A stretch of DNA of 64,000 nucleotides from Cephalotus follicularis (GCA_001972305.1 BDDD01005142.1:20311-84310); one strand, 5' to 3'. Positions 23,722 to 34,914 are shown, counted from the first letter of the stretch. Notes: generated by a model from the letters alone, not told the origin. Translations and numbers: made by a program.

Positions 23722-25149
23722 ATGAAGTCAGCCTTCAAAGCTTTGAGAATTGTGAAAGTGCCCAGAGCAGAGAACGTCAGAGCAAACCAATTGTCAAAGC
23801 TAGCAACAGCAGAGGAGTTGGAGAAAATTCAAACAGTGCTAGTTGACTACCTGGATCGTCCGACCATCTCTCAAGCAGAGGTAATGGACATAGATGTTCC
23901 TCAGGAGCCAAATTGGATGACTCCCTTTATTAATTGGCTAAGGGACGGGATCCTGCTAGAGGACCCCGTGGAGGCGAGGAAGCTGGTCTACAGAGCAAAC
24001 AGATTCCAATTTCGAGATGGGATCCTCTATAAAAGGTCTTTCTCATTCCCATGGCTGAGATGTTTGAACCCCTCAGAGGCCGATTATTCTCTAAGGGAAG
24101 TTCATGAAGGGATTTGTGGCAACCACACTGGAGGCAGGACTTTGTCTCACAAGCTGTTAAGGCAAGGTTACTACTGGTCGACCATGCATCAAGATGCAAT
24201 AAACTTAGTGAGGAAGTGTGACAAGTGTTAGAGGAACGCCAATAGAAGTAGAAGGCCTTCTCAACCTCTGACGTCAATAACGGCCCCGTGGCCCTTCGCA
24301 CAGTGGGGAATGGACTTCGTCGGACCATTACATATGGCAACAGGCCAGAGGAAGTTTCTCATTGTAGCGGTTGACTACTTTACTAAGTGGGTGGAAGCAG
24401 AACCTCTGGCAACAATAACAGAGAAGAACACAGAGAGCTTTGCGTGGAAGCCAATCATCTACAAATTCCGAGTCCCGAGGACAATTATCACCGATAAAGG
24501 TAAGCAGTTTGATTGCCAAGCCTTCCGGGACTTTTGCAGAGAATGGAGGATAGAGCATAGGCTTGCTTCGGTAGCCTACCCTCAAAGTAATGGGCAAGCC
24601 GAGGTGATCAACAGGGAAATCATCTCGGGCTTGAAGAAGCGCCTAGAAGATAGAAAAGGAAGATGGACAGAGGAACTACCAAGTGTGATGTGGGCATATA
24701 GAACCACTCCTTGGACTACAACTGGTGAGTCCCCATATAGCCTTTGTTTTGGAACAGAAGCTATGATACCAATGGAGGTTGGAATACAGTCACCAAGAGT
24801 TGTGCACTTTACAGAGGACAACAACGAAGAAGGGCTGAGGAGCCTCCTCGACCTAGTGGAAGAACTCAGAGATAAGGCTGTGATCAGAGTTGCAACCTAC
24901 CAGAAGAGGGTAAGCCGTTACTACAACAAAAGAGTAAGCCCAAGACCACTAAGAAAAGGAGATCTAGTCCTACGCAACTCAGCAGTTGCAGATCCTACTG
25001 GTACAAGAGGAAAGCTAGCCCCTGCCTGGGAAGGGCCATACAAAATCAAAAGGGTCCTCCGCCCAGGAACATTCAAACTTGAAACTTTGGGGGGTAGGGA
25101 GATTTCAAGAGCTTGGAATGCCGAGCATCTGAGGAAGTATTATCAATAA
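23722..25149 (+). pseudogene. Tat1 integrase
   Basis: In frame with the RNase H domains, interrupted by TAG at 24229. The tail of the second RNase H is at about 23760-23850. An HHCC zinc domain (EVHEGICGNHTGG ... CDKC) spans about 24100-24228. Its stop lies directly after CDKC, where Gln is usual. The catalytic core has all three acidic residues in place: WGMDFVGPL (about 24306), ITDKGKQFD (about 24488) and SNGQAEVINREI (about 24588). The C-terminal segment GKLAPAWEGPYKIKRV (about 25010) precedes the stop TAA 25147. No chromodomain is seen. It is among the best-kept domains of the element. Confidence 0.92.
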
Positions 25150-26285
25150 TTGTAAGATATTTTCAATGAAGTTTGAATTTTTTTCAAGATTTGTCCAAGA
25201 TTTGTGTTCAATATTATAGTTCCAAGTTTGCAAGGGACCGAAGGTTCAATGTTCATGTCCTCAAACCTCTGAACAGCCACGATTAGCTCCCTCAGTCTTA
25301 AGCTAAGCATCTCGGATCATGTCCCCAAGGGGGCATTTAGAGATCTAAAGCTTCCTAAGCCTTACGGAGGCTAATTCTCAAAAAGAAAACCAACACAAGC
25401 CGAGGTCTCAAACTGACCAGCGTAACGGGCATTCAAGAGCATCCAAGGATGTACATACCAAAGCCCCCCTCCGAGGAGCATACAAAAGACTCCTTCCAAG
25501 GAGCACTTATACTCATCAACAAAGACTCCTTCCAAGGAGCACGCCTAAAGACTTCCAAGGAAGCACTAAGACTCCTAAGGGAGCAAATTCTGGTCGACAA
25601 CATCATAGGAACTTGTCCAACCAGACCTAAAATAGTGACTTGAAAGGAGAATCCATGGGAACTCGCAACGATCAAGCTCGTCGAACTGAGCACTTTAATA
25701 CAAGTGTCTCCAAGTGGACTGAAAGCTCAGCCGACCTGTCCTAAAACCTCTTAGGTCAGACGATACTATCCTCGGCAAACCCATAGGAACTTGTCCGAGC
25801 AGACCAAGAACTCAACCTGTGAGTGCAAAAATTTTCTTATAATTACTTAAGCATTTTTAGAAATAAAGGGTCCTACGAGGACTGCCAAAGCTTGAGTGAC
25901 CTCGCCCACGAAAGGTTGGTGATTTGAGCTAAGTTAAAAGTCCTAAGGAATTATCAGCACATATATACACTCAAAGCTCAAACACTCAAGGAACCAATTG
26001 AAGATAAAGTCCGAGAAGGCAATGCCTCTTTTACTTATATTTTTGATAAGTTACTGAAGCTTTTTTGGAGTCAAGTGCCCACCTGTGTGAGAAGTCAGAG
26101 CTTACCATGAAGACAAAATTCCTAAGGGAATTCTTAACATGTACAAGTATGCAGAGATCAACCACAACACACAGAAGAAAAATTTAAAGCCAAGACTAGA
26201 GAATGAAAAAAGAGATTCCTTTATTGATTCTTGAAGAGATTACAAGAAAAGAAATTAAAAACTATTACAAGACACAAGCAAAAAA
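25150..26285 (+). other. Tat1 spacer between pol and the antisense gene
   Basis: Non-coding on both strands as far as I can see. It holds scattered CCGAGG-type motifs and a short tandem array at about 25480-25580 with the unit AGACTCCTTCCAAGGAGCAC, two good copies and two or more degenerate ones. Each unit contains the inverted pair CTCCTT/AAGGAG and could fold as a small hairpin. It probably serves as 3' untranslated sequence for both the sense pol and the antisense transcript. Confidence 0.6.
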
Positions 26286-28738
26286 CTAAGGCTGAGGAGG
26301 ATCTTCCTGCTCAGCCGAGGGATCCTCATGTTGGGGTGGAGGAGCGAAGAAGGCCTCGACAGAAGGCAGAGGAGGATCGCTAAAGCCAGCAAAAATGTCC
26401 TCTGGAGCTGAAGAAGAAGGAAGAGCAGAGGCGTCAGTTGCAGGGTCCGAAGAGGCAGCAGGATCCACAGAAAGAATAACCAAGTCAGGTAAAGTTGGAG
26501 TTGGCGGATCATCCAACATGGCAGACGAGACTCCTTCCTCCAACGTCTGACGAAGCCTCTCCTCCACTGCATCAATTCCCTCTGGATAGAAGTCAAATGC
26601 ATTGGCAGAGGGACCATACACCAATTCATCAAGCGAGAACTCGGGCTGCAGAGAAGAGACCCAATTCCTGCAAGCGTAGAAGCCCTGGCGAAAGTACACG
26701 GCCGCTTCCAGGAACACTGCCTCATCGAACTCGTACGAGCTCTTGAATTCCTCCACGGAGGACCTTATCAACACCTTGAACTCATCCGAGTTCTTAAAGT
26801 CTACCCCTGCCTGGATTTGATCCATCCTCAACTGCTCCATCTCTATCCTCTGCTGCCGCTCAAGCCTGGCTACCAGATCATCGATTTTCTCCTCGACTCG
26901 TTTCAGCTTGGCCTCCAGCCCCTTCCTCTCGGCCCTCTCCTCCTCCAAGTCCTCAACCGCTTGCTTCTTCTCCTCGACCAAGGACTCCTAAACCTTGAGA
27001 ACCTCATTCAGTTAAGCCTGAGCCGAGCGGGCAGTTTCCTCCAACGAGGCCATGCTCGACCTCAAATATCTGTCCCTGGCTACTACTGCAGAGAAGTTGT
27101 CCACAAGAAGTTGAGTGTTGTTCAGAGCCTGTTAGAGGAATACAAATGTTAGTAATTATGAAGAACCAAAGTACAAGAGAAATCAAGGCAACTAAGGAAG
27201 AGATCATTTACCCTCAAGTTGCTCCGCAGACAATGGGTCACCAACTCCTCGTTGGACCATCTCTGCCTTGCCTCCATCTCCATGGGGAAGAAGACCAGCC
27301 GACTAATTGCTTGGGGGACTCCAAGACCATTCAGGTTTAGTTTGTGGCAGTCCATGTCCTCGAACTCATTAAGCAGCTCGTCCACCTCCCGAGTTGGAGG
27401 AATGATGATTGGGTCCTGGGAGCTTGATCCGAGGGCAGCCACGTCCTCGGCCTCTTTCCCTTTCTTGGTCCCATCGACAGCCTTCCCCTTCCTGCTCTTC
27501 TTCATCAGATGAGCGTGCTCAGCGGTGGAGGTGCTATCGGCAGCCAGTTTGCTTGCTTCTTTCCTCTTCTCAGCGGCAGCAACAGGCACCCTAGTAGGAG
27601 GAGGAGTCTTTGCCTGCGGCCTTGACCCCTCGGCCACAGGGGCCTTCCCCTTAGGCTTCGGTCCAGTAGTTACAGGGGCCTTCCTCTGGTCGGTGGCCTT
27701 CATGATAGCAGAGAAATCGCGGCGAGGAGCCATAGCTGAAAGAAGACATGAGAGTTAGAATCAGAGATCCAAAAATGCAAAAGTCAATAAAAATAGCTTT
27801 AACAGAAGGAACGGAGGCGACAAAGGTTTTATACAATTTTGTTCCAACATTGGGGGCAGAGGACTATCTTGTTCTCCCTCTCCCTCTGAGACGTCCTCTT
27901 CGGATCCGTCCGAGGAGGATGCTCGTTCGAGGACTACACTCAGTCCTGCATGGATCAGACGATCCTCACTAACGGTGGAGTTCAATACCTCTGGCTCAAG
28001 GGCCAAGAGTTTTCTAAGGCCAACCTTCTCAGACGAGGTCAGGCGTGACCTCTTGTTCAGAGATTTGGTGTCCAGGGAATTACACCAGGGAGAGGGAGTA
28101 AATCCTTCGAAGTCCTTTATCAAAAAGTACTTCCTCCTCCTGTTTTTTATGGATTTGGTAGGGTTGAGGAGAAGCTTTTTCACCCCATAACGGGACTTGA
28201 AAAAATACCCGATCGTTTTAGGGGTGGCCGAGAAGACGTGAAATTCTTTGAAAAGATTCACAGTCGCGTCCACCTCGGACTCTATACATTTGACGAGGAA
28301 GCCTATTATGAAGCTCCAAGATTGAGGTTGAAGAAGTGAGGGATGAAGGCTAAAGCTAACCAAGACAGAGATGGCAAAGGAAGGAACTGGGACACTCAGA
28401 CCATGGGAAAGTGCCCCTTCGAAGATCACAAAGAGACCTTCTCGGCTCATGGTAACTATCCGAGGATCCTTAGGAAGACAGTAGGTCAACCCACGAGGGA
28501 AGTTGTACTTAGCAGAAAGTTTTTTCACCTCAGCTTGGCTGAGGGTGCTTACACCAAAGACACAATCATCGGGGAGAGGATTGGCCTCTGCAGTGGATAC
28601 ATCAGGGTCACCCACCGCAGCCCCCAGAGTACCTTCAACACCAAGTGGCCTTTCGACGGTGGAAACCACCATGGCCAAAGGCTCGACAGACAGGGGAAAA
28701 GTAGAAGAAGACCCACTAGATTGTTCTTGACTAGCCAT
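26286..28738 (-). pseudogene. Tat1 antisense gene, three exons, broken by two stops
   Basis: Minus-strand frame in three exons: 28738-27835 (301 codons plus 1 nt), 27735-27212, and 27128-26286. The two introns, 27834-27736 (99 bp, GTATAA...TTTCAG) and 27211-27129 (83 bp, GTAAAT...AACAG), have canonical GT-AG ends and keep frame exactly. Exon 1 resembles the plant domain called putative gypsy-type transposon/Transposase_28 (LTYCLPKDP; HGLSVPVPSFAISVLVSF; GYFFKSRYGVKKL). Exon 2 is Lys/Pro-rich. Exon 3 starts a charged coiled coil (EEKKQAVEDLEEERAERKG) and ends acidic and Pro-rich. Exon 3 has TAA at 27014 and TAG at 26990, each one C to T change from a Gln codon. Antisense genes here are known from Tat relatives (for example Grande); their function is unclear. 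Confidence 0.8.
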
Positions 28739-28811
28739 GAGTTAGAGAAGAAGAAGAAATAGCTAAAGAAAAAGCCTTAAAACGATTTGGAAAAGCAAAG
28801 AGATGACAAAA

Positions 28812-28817
28812 ACTTAC
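28812..28817 (-). promoter_or_regulatory. possible 5' splice site of an antisense leader intron
   Basis: Minus strand TTTG|GTAAGTTTTT is a strong plant donor in the leader of the antisense gene. The nearest acceptor, TTTCTTTAG at 28771-28763, would give a 55 bp intron, shorter than usual for plants, so use of this site is doubtful. The donor is duplicated 618 bp upstream, at 29430-29435. Confidence 0.35.
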
Positions 28818-28942
28818 CAAAGGCTTTGATTCGAAGGGTTGGAATAAGGTACTGAAGGCACTGCAGATTTAGCAAGCTCTCAAAAACACTATAAGTTCTG
28901 AAGGTTGAAGAAGCGAAAGTTTTGCTGTGAGAAGAACAAAAG

Positions 28943-28950
28943 CTTTTATA
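28943..28950 (-). promoter_or_regulatory. TATA box of the Tat1 antisense gene (proximal)
   Basis: Minus strand TATAAAAG lies about 205 bp before the antisense ATG (28738) and is followed by a pyrimidine-rich leader. It suggests the antisense gene has its own RNA polymerase II promoter, independent of the LTR. Confidence 0.6.
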
Positions 28951-29360
28951 GGCCCCCATCTCGGATCCTAGCCCTCCATCTAGCACTGATCCAACGGCTG
29001 GGAAACGGACCGTCAAATCAGGCGCGGGAAATGAGGAGACAGGCGCAGGAAACAAAAAGGCAGAGGCGGGAGACGTTGTGAGCATGCCACGTGTGAAGCG
29101 TATTTAGTACGTAACTTAAATGCTAATCATAACGGTTCACAATTCGAGGCCAGTTAATAAAATCAATGGCAGACCAAAGGGCAGGCTTTAGTCCTCGGTT
29201 CAGACAGACTAGGTTTTGTATCAGAGGAACGACAAAGGCAACACTCTCAGCCTCAGCCCACTTTTCCAAGGAAGAGCTACCAGGAAGTATTGCAGAGTAG
29301 TCTTGCCCGGGCCACGGCTCTCAACTCTGATCCTCCTCCTCTGACAAAGGTCAGAGAACA

Positions 29361-29377
29361 AGGACCAGGGGGGCATA
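29361..29377 (+). other. duplicated Tat1 polypurine tract, not next to an LTR
   Basis: A polypurine sequence (core GGACCAGGGGGGCATA) identical to the one at 29979-29995, but followed by TTAAAG and not by the LTR body. It was carried along by the 618 bp duplication. Confidence 0.85.
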
Positions 29378-29381
29378 TGAT

Positions 29382-29999
29382 TAAAGAAAAAGCCTTAAAA
29401 CGATTTGGAAAAGCAAAGAGATGACAAAAACTTACCAAAGGCTTTGATTCGAAGGGTTGGAATAGGGTACTGAAGGCACTGCAGATTTAGCAAGCTCTCA
29501 AAAACACTGTAAGTTCTGAAGGTTGAAGAAGCGAAAGTTTTGCTGTGAGAAGAACAAAAGCTTTTATAGGCCCCCATCTCGGATCCTAGCCCTCCATCTA
29601 GCACTGATCCAACAGCTGGGAAACGAACCGTCAAATCAGGCGCAGGAAATGAGGACACAGGCGCGGGAAACAAAAAGGCAGAGGCGGGAGACGTTGTGAG
29701 CATGCCACATGTGAAGCGTATTTAGTACGCAACTTAAATGCTAATCATAACGGTTCACAATTCGGGGCCAGTTAATAAAATCAATGGCAGACCAAAGGGC
29801 AGGCTTTAGTCCTCGGTTCAGAGAGACTAGGTTTTGTATCAGAGGAACGACAAAGGCAACACTCTCAGCCTCAGCCCCCTTGTCCAAGGAAGAGCTACCA
29901 GGAAGTATTGCAGAGCAGTCTTGCCCGGGCCACGGCTGTCAACTCTGATCCTCCTCCTCTGACCAAGGTCAGAGAACAAGGACCAGGGGGGCATATGAT
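29382..29999. repeat. 618 bp tandem duplication before the Tat1 3' LTR, copy 2
   Basis: Second copy of 28764-29381. It overlaps the first four bases of the 3' LTR. It carries a second antisense TATA box at 29561-29568, so the antisense gene has two promoter copies in series. Confidence 0.95.
29979..29995 (+). other. Tat1 polypurine tract
   Basis: A purine-rich run (GGACCAGGGGGGCATA) abuts the 3' LTR start TGATGG at 29996, the plus-strand primer of Tat1. Confidence 0.88.
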
Positions 30000-30948
30000 G
30001 GAGGAAAAATCTGTTTATATTAAGAAGGACACGTGTCCACAGCAGACATGACCAGTTGTCTAGAGGGTATTGGGAGCTTGATAGGAGATCGTGCCGAGGA
30101 ACGCTAACATGGCAGAAGACCTCCTCCTCAGACCCAGAGCCGAGGAGTACTATTTTATGAAGAGCACATACTGAAACATCAAGGCCGAGGACTCTCCTCG
30201 GACTTCGGGTCAGAAGACCTCATTCAGGGTGCCGGGGCCGAGGACTTCCTCTACCCAAATTACCTATCAGACATGAAACAGGAGACACACCCTCCACTAC
30301 ACAGAAACTAAGGACCCCCTCCTCAGACATATTCAAACTGGTTTCGTCCTCGGACTAATGAGGACCTGGCATCTTAAGCACACATTACTGAGGAGCAAAG
30401 GGGGATAGCAAGAGGACCATGACCTTGGCAGCGGTATCATAATCAATTTCCTCTACAGTCCTGAAACGGAGGACCACAGCCTTATCTACGGGATAAGGAG
30501 ATTAACTCCACCTGATTTCTTGGGATCTGTACTTATCCAAATAAAGAGATAGTGTCATAACCAACTACAAACAAAGGAAACAGTGACATTATTGGCGGAG
30601 ATCAAGGGGAATGACCGAGATCCTCGGCATTTCCCTAGGGGACAGCTACAACCTCCGAATTTCACGCTTAAACCGTTACAAAACACCACTATAAATACAA
30701 GTTCAACAGACTGAACAAAGGTCAGCCATTTTTACATTGAAAAGAACCTTGTTTCCTCTGCACTTTGTCTAACTTGAGCGTCGGAGTGTCCCCGGGAGAA
30801 CAACCTTCTGGACTTTCCACCATTTTGTTGCTTTATGCAGGGATCAGAGACCGAAGTCTTCCTCCAGGCATCCTTGACTTGCGTTTCTCTTAACAAATAA
30901 AAGTCCTCCACATAGGATACTGTTGAGAGAAGGATTTCTGTATCAACA
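29996..30948 (+). repeat. Tat1 3' LTR
   Basis: 953 bp, a few percent different from the two 5' copies (start TGATGGAGG against TGATGGGGG). TATA at 30690-30697. It is followed by the TSD TAACC and the resumed Gyp2 LTR. Confidence 0.95.
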
Positions 30949-32031
30949 TAACCAATCCTTTAAACTTTTATCCGTCTTTGGAAAATACTTTCCCCAGCCA
31001 TTTGAAAATATATATGTATTTGTCAAATATACATTTTCATACCATTAAATGATTATAATAATCATGCAAGCTTTTCAAAATGGTTAACACTTTTTAGAAA
31101 TCAACCACAATGCAATTCACAGTATAGTAATAATGCAATCATATGCTTAGAATGGATCTAGGATCGTTTCTAGAGTTGTTTCGGGTCTAACGGGTCCCAT
31201 TCGAGTGAAACTTTTCTAAACAGAGGGATAAGCGTCGATGTTTATCCCAAAGGAGTTGACGTCTTTACCCTAAGGCGCCAACATCTCGTGCAGTTATTCT
31301 AGCCATTTTTGGACCAAGGACATTGATGCTTTTCCAAAGACGTCGATGTCCTTATGATACCAGGAGGTATCAGTTCGCAATTCTTGATTCCAGGGGGGAA
31401 TCCAACCCTTAAACCTTCATACAAAAATCTCATCCTCTAACAGTGTCATTCATGCTACTGGTTATCGGAATATGTAACCAGAGCATCGATTCGTGAGTGA
31501 AACACACATCCACAAGTGGCCATGTCACCACACACAGCACTGTTGTCACAAGTACCCAGAATAGGCGTCGATGTCTTTACAAGGCATCGACGTCTTTCAC
31601 ATGCACAGACGAAGGCATCACACTACTATTTCACAATGCCCAGAAAAGGAATCGATGTCTTTACTTAGACATCGATGTCTATCACATTCACAAACGAAGG
31701 CATCGAAAGGCGTCGACGTCTAACCAACCAAGGACGTTTTCTCCATAGTTTTAACACAGCAGGCCATTATCAAAACCATATTTACACAAACAAGATCAAT
31801 TATTCATGTAAATTACACATTCATGGTTACTCTGTACATCACAGTAGTCATCACAACAAGTTCAGAGATTACAAATCATCCATTAACATGCAATTCCTCC
31901 ATGGCATTCATTATCTTAAAACTCAAAATGCATGTATGAGAATCATCAAAATCTCCAATATTTTCATTAATTCAACATAAGATTACATCTTAAAACGAAA
32001 TATTACAGTAATGAAAATACCGGGCGTTACA
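30949..32031 (-). repeat. Gyp2 3' LTR, second piece
   Basis: Resumes after Tat1 (the first five bases are the TSD copy) and aligns with 37656-38660 and 39437-39521 of the 5' LTR. About 0.78 kb (38661-39436) present in the 5' LTR is absent here, at a junction near 31945. It holds GACGTCGATGTC-type repeats at 31218-31740. Confidence 0.92.
31218..31740. repeat. array of short TCGA-centred palindromes, Gyp2 3' LTR
   Basis: About ten degenerate copies of AAGACGTCGATGTCTTT at irregular spacing. The same array is at 37935-38440 in the 5' LTR, which also has a second cluster at 39198-39350 including a perfect 18 bp palindrome at 39198-39215. Confidence 0.75.
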
Positions 32032-32048
32032 TCCACCCCTCCTTCAAG
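32032..32048 (-). other. Gyp2 polypurine tract
   Basis: Minus strand CTTGAAGGAGGGGTGGA directly precedes the LTR start TGTAACGCC. Upstream lies the GAGGACGAAATTTC context seen in many plant Ty3 elements. Confidence 0.88.
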
Positions 32049-32289
32049 AAATTTCGTCCTCGAAATTAACACAATACTAAAACAAATGTGGGTAACGTTC
32101 TCGGATATCATCCTCACGTTCCCAAGTTCCTTCATCCGGTCGGTGAAACTGCCGCTGAACCATTACCATCGGAATGGTCCGGTTCCTCAATACTTGTGTC
32201 TTCCAATCCAAGATTCTCACGGGTGACTCCTCACAGGAAAGATCATCCCTCATCGTAACCGAGTCATAATCCAGGACATGTGATGGATC

Positions 32290-33540
32290 TCAGATATAAC
32301 CTAGTAGCATCGATACATGGAAGACATCATGTACGCCCGACAAAGTAGGAGGCAAGGCTAGCTGATAAGCTACCTCCCCAACTCTCTCTAGAATCTCAAA
32401 AGAACCATTATAGCATGGCGCTAACTTGCCCTTCTTTCTGAATCTTTGCACCCCTTTCCACGGAGATACCTTCAAAAACACGTAATCTCCAACATTGAAG
32501 GTTAAAGGCCTTCTCTTCACACTGTCGGCATAGCTCTTCTACCAACTCTGTGCTACTAGAAACTTCTCTTTGATGAACTTGACTTTCTCCGAAGTCTCCT
32601 CCACCAAATCTGAACCAAGCAATGGTCGTTCACCAACCTCGTCCCAACAGACGGGTGACCTACACTTCCTCCCATACAGTGCCTCGTATGGAGCAAAACC
32701 AATACTCGCATGATAGATGTTATTATAAGAAAACTCTATCAAAGGAATATGGTCTTTCCAAGTCCCAGCAAAATCGATCACACAAGCCAAGAGCATATCC
32801 TCCAAGGTTTGGATGGTAAGCTCTGACTGTCCGTCTGTTTGAGGGTGAAAAGCAGTACTGAGATTCAATCTCATTCCAAACGCTGTCTAAAATCTCTTCC
32901 AGAAGTTGGCAGTGAATATCGAATCCCTATCACAAACGATGCTCACTGGAACACTGTGCAGTCTCACAATCTCCTTCACATATAATCGGGCCAACTTGCT
33001 CGCTGAATCAGTGACATGTGTAGGAAAAAAGTGTGCTGATTTGGTGAGTCTATCCACAATAACCCACACGGCATTATGACGATGCCTAGTCAGTGGAAAT
33101 CCAGAAACAAAGTCCATCGTGATGTGTTCCCATTTCCACTCTGCCACTAGTAATGACTGCAATAGTCATGCCGGTCTCTGATGTTCAGCCTTCACCATCT
33201 GGCAAGACAAACACTTTGCGACATATTTGGAAATTTCGCGCTTCATGCCAGACCACCAGTAAGTCTTCTTCATATCTTGATACATTTTGGTACTACCAGG
33301 ATGGACACTGTATCGGGACTTATGAGCCCCATAAAATAACTGACTCTTAAACTCGCTATCATTCAGGAGACACACCCATCCCCGAAATCTCAGAATACCA
33401 TCAGCATGTACTCAAAAATCAGACTCCGAATCCAGATTCTCTCAAACCCGCTGCAGTTCAGGATCATGGGGTTGTGCATCCCTTATGTGATCGAGTAACA
33501 CTGGTCGAACCTACATGTCAGCCATAAAGATTCCTGGTGA
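32290..33540 (-). pseudogene. Gyp2 pol: integrase
   Basis: In the same frame as RT but cut by several stops; open pieces lie at 33375-33166, 33162-32887, 32874-32539 and 32520-32290. Zinc-finger part: CLSCQMVKAEHQRPA. Core: [10 protein letters not shown] (first Asp), [15 protein letters not shown] (second Asp) and TAFHPQTDGQSELTIQTLE (Glu present). Then the GKLAPCYNGSFEILERVGEVAYQ segment. The stops before TAFG (about 32885) and after AQSW (about 32538) are TAG where Gln is expected. The chromodomain-like tail would fall at about 32050-32290 and is only weakly readable. Confidence 0.9.
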
Positions 33541-34914
33541 CTAATTAGATGGGGACCACTCTTGAAGATCTCCCAACATTTTCCATTGCGACACCATCGT
33601 ACTGGCAATCATGTCCTTGCGACTTAAGGCATCCGCTACCACATTCGCCTTTCCCGGATGATACTGTATACTACAGTCATAGTCGTTAAAGAACTCTACC
33701 CATCTTTGCTGCCTCATGTTCAGTGCATCTTGATAGAACAGGTATCTCAGACTCTTGTGATCAGTAAAAATCTCAAATTGTGCTCCATACAAGTAGTGTC
33801 TCCATTTCTGAAGAGCAAAGATAATAGCTGCCAGTTCAAGATCGTCAGTTGGGTAGTTTTCTTCATATGGCTTCAGCTTCCTCGAGGCATATGCGATCAC
33901 TCTCCCTCGTTGCATCAACACACAGCCCAAGCCCTTACCCGATGCATCACTGTAGACTACGAATCCCTCATTACCCTCATATAACGCGAAGATAGGATCG
34001 GAAACCAAACGATCCTTCAGTTCACAGAAACTAGCTTCACAATCTTCGTCCCAGACAAACAGGGTCTTCTTCTGGGTTAGTCTAGTCAAGGGCTCGGCTA
34101 TCCTCGAAAAGTTCTGGATAAACCTCCTATAATACCCCGCCAAGCCAAGAAAAATGCGTACCTCAGTCACGTTCTTTGGCTGTGGCCAATCACGTACCAC
34201 CACTGTCTTCGACGGATCCACCACCAAAACCTCTCCAGATACAATGTGACAAAGAAAAATCACATGGTCAAGCCAAAATTCACACTTACTGAATTTGGCG
34301 TACAGCTGCTGTTCTCGGAGAATCTGCAAAACCAACCTCATATGGCAAGCATGCTCCTCCTCACTCCTTGAGTATACTAGTACGTTGTCAATAAACACGA
34401 CATCAAAATGGTCCAGGTATGTTCGAAACACATCGTTCATCAATGACATGAACGCAGTCGGTGCATTGGTAACACCAAAAGGCATTACAAGGAACTCATA
34501 GTGACCATACCTTGTCCGAAAAGCAGTCTTCTCAATATCGCCTTCCCTCACCCTCAATGGGTGATAGCCTGACCTCAAATCAAGTTTTGAGAATACTCTT
34601 GCTCCTTGCAACTGGTCAAACAAATCCTCGATGTGGGGTAAAGGATACTTGTTCTTGATAGTTGCCTTGTTTAACATTCTATAGTTGATGCAGAGCCTCA
34701 TCGACCCATCCTTTTTCTTGACAAACAGTACGGGCGCACCCCATGGAGAAACACTGGGTTGAATAAAACCCTTATCGATCACATCTTGTAACTGCAATTT
34801 CAGTTCCCTCAATTCTGCAGGAGCCATTCTATAAGGTGCTTTAGAAATAGGAGATGTACCTGGTAGAAGATCGATAACAAACTCCATATTCTTCTTTGGT
34901 GCCAAAGATCCCAA
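33541..34914 (-). pseudogene. Gyp2 pol: reverse transcriptase and RNase H
   Basis: A 457-codon uninterrupted stretch, the longest clean pol segment in the window; 34914 marks the opening of the frame and not a true start. RT motifs: [51 protein letters not shown] (Gln changed to Pro after SGYH) and a catalytic box FIDN, where FxDD is needed, so one metal-binding Asp is Asn (about 34394). RNase [22 protein letters not shown] and [16 protein letters not shown]. The enzyme is predicted inactive despite the open frame. Confidence 0.92.

Larger units (their letters stand above)
28764..29381. repeat. 618 bp tandem duplication before the Tat1 3' LTR, copy 1
   Basis: Repeated head to tail at 29382-29999 with a few percent difference at most. 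The unit runs from the antisense gene's 5' untranslated region to the polypurine tract plus the first LTR bases (TGA). The roughly 100-codon open stretches inside it on the minus strand (29085-28777, 29703-29395) overlap promoter and leader and are not convincing genes. Confidence 0.95.
14509..30948 (+). mobile_element. Tat1: Ty3/gypsy LTR retrotransposon, Tat-type, with antisense gene and duplicated 5' part
   Basis: 953 bp LTRs (14509-15461, duplicate 18799-19751, and 29996-30948) begin TGATGG and end ATCAACA. They are flanked by a perfect TSD TAACC (14504-14508 and 30949-30953). The PBS is of the TGGCGCC type. Pol has a second, archaeal-like RNase H after the normal one and an integrase without chromodomain, which are Tat-clade traits. 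Between pol and the 3' LTR an antisense gene occupies 28738-26286. The extra 5' LTR and gag come from the 4.27 kb tandem duplication. Confidence 0.95.

Noticed and set aside
28777-29703. Two near-identical 102-codon minus-strand proteins
   Set aside because: They overlap the antisense promoter and leader in the 618 bp repeat. Their similarity is due to the DNA duplication.
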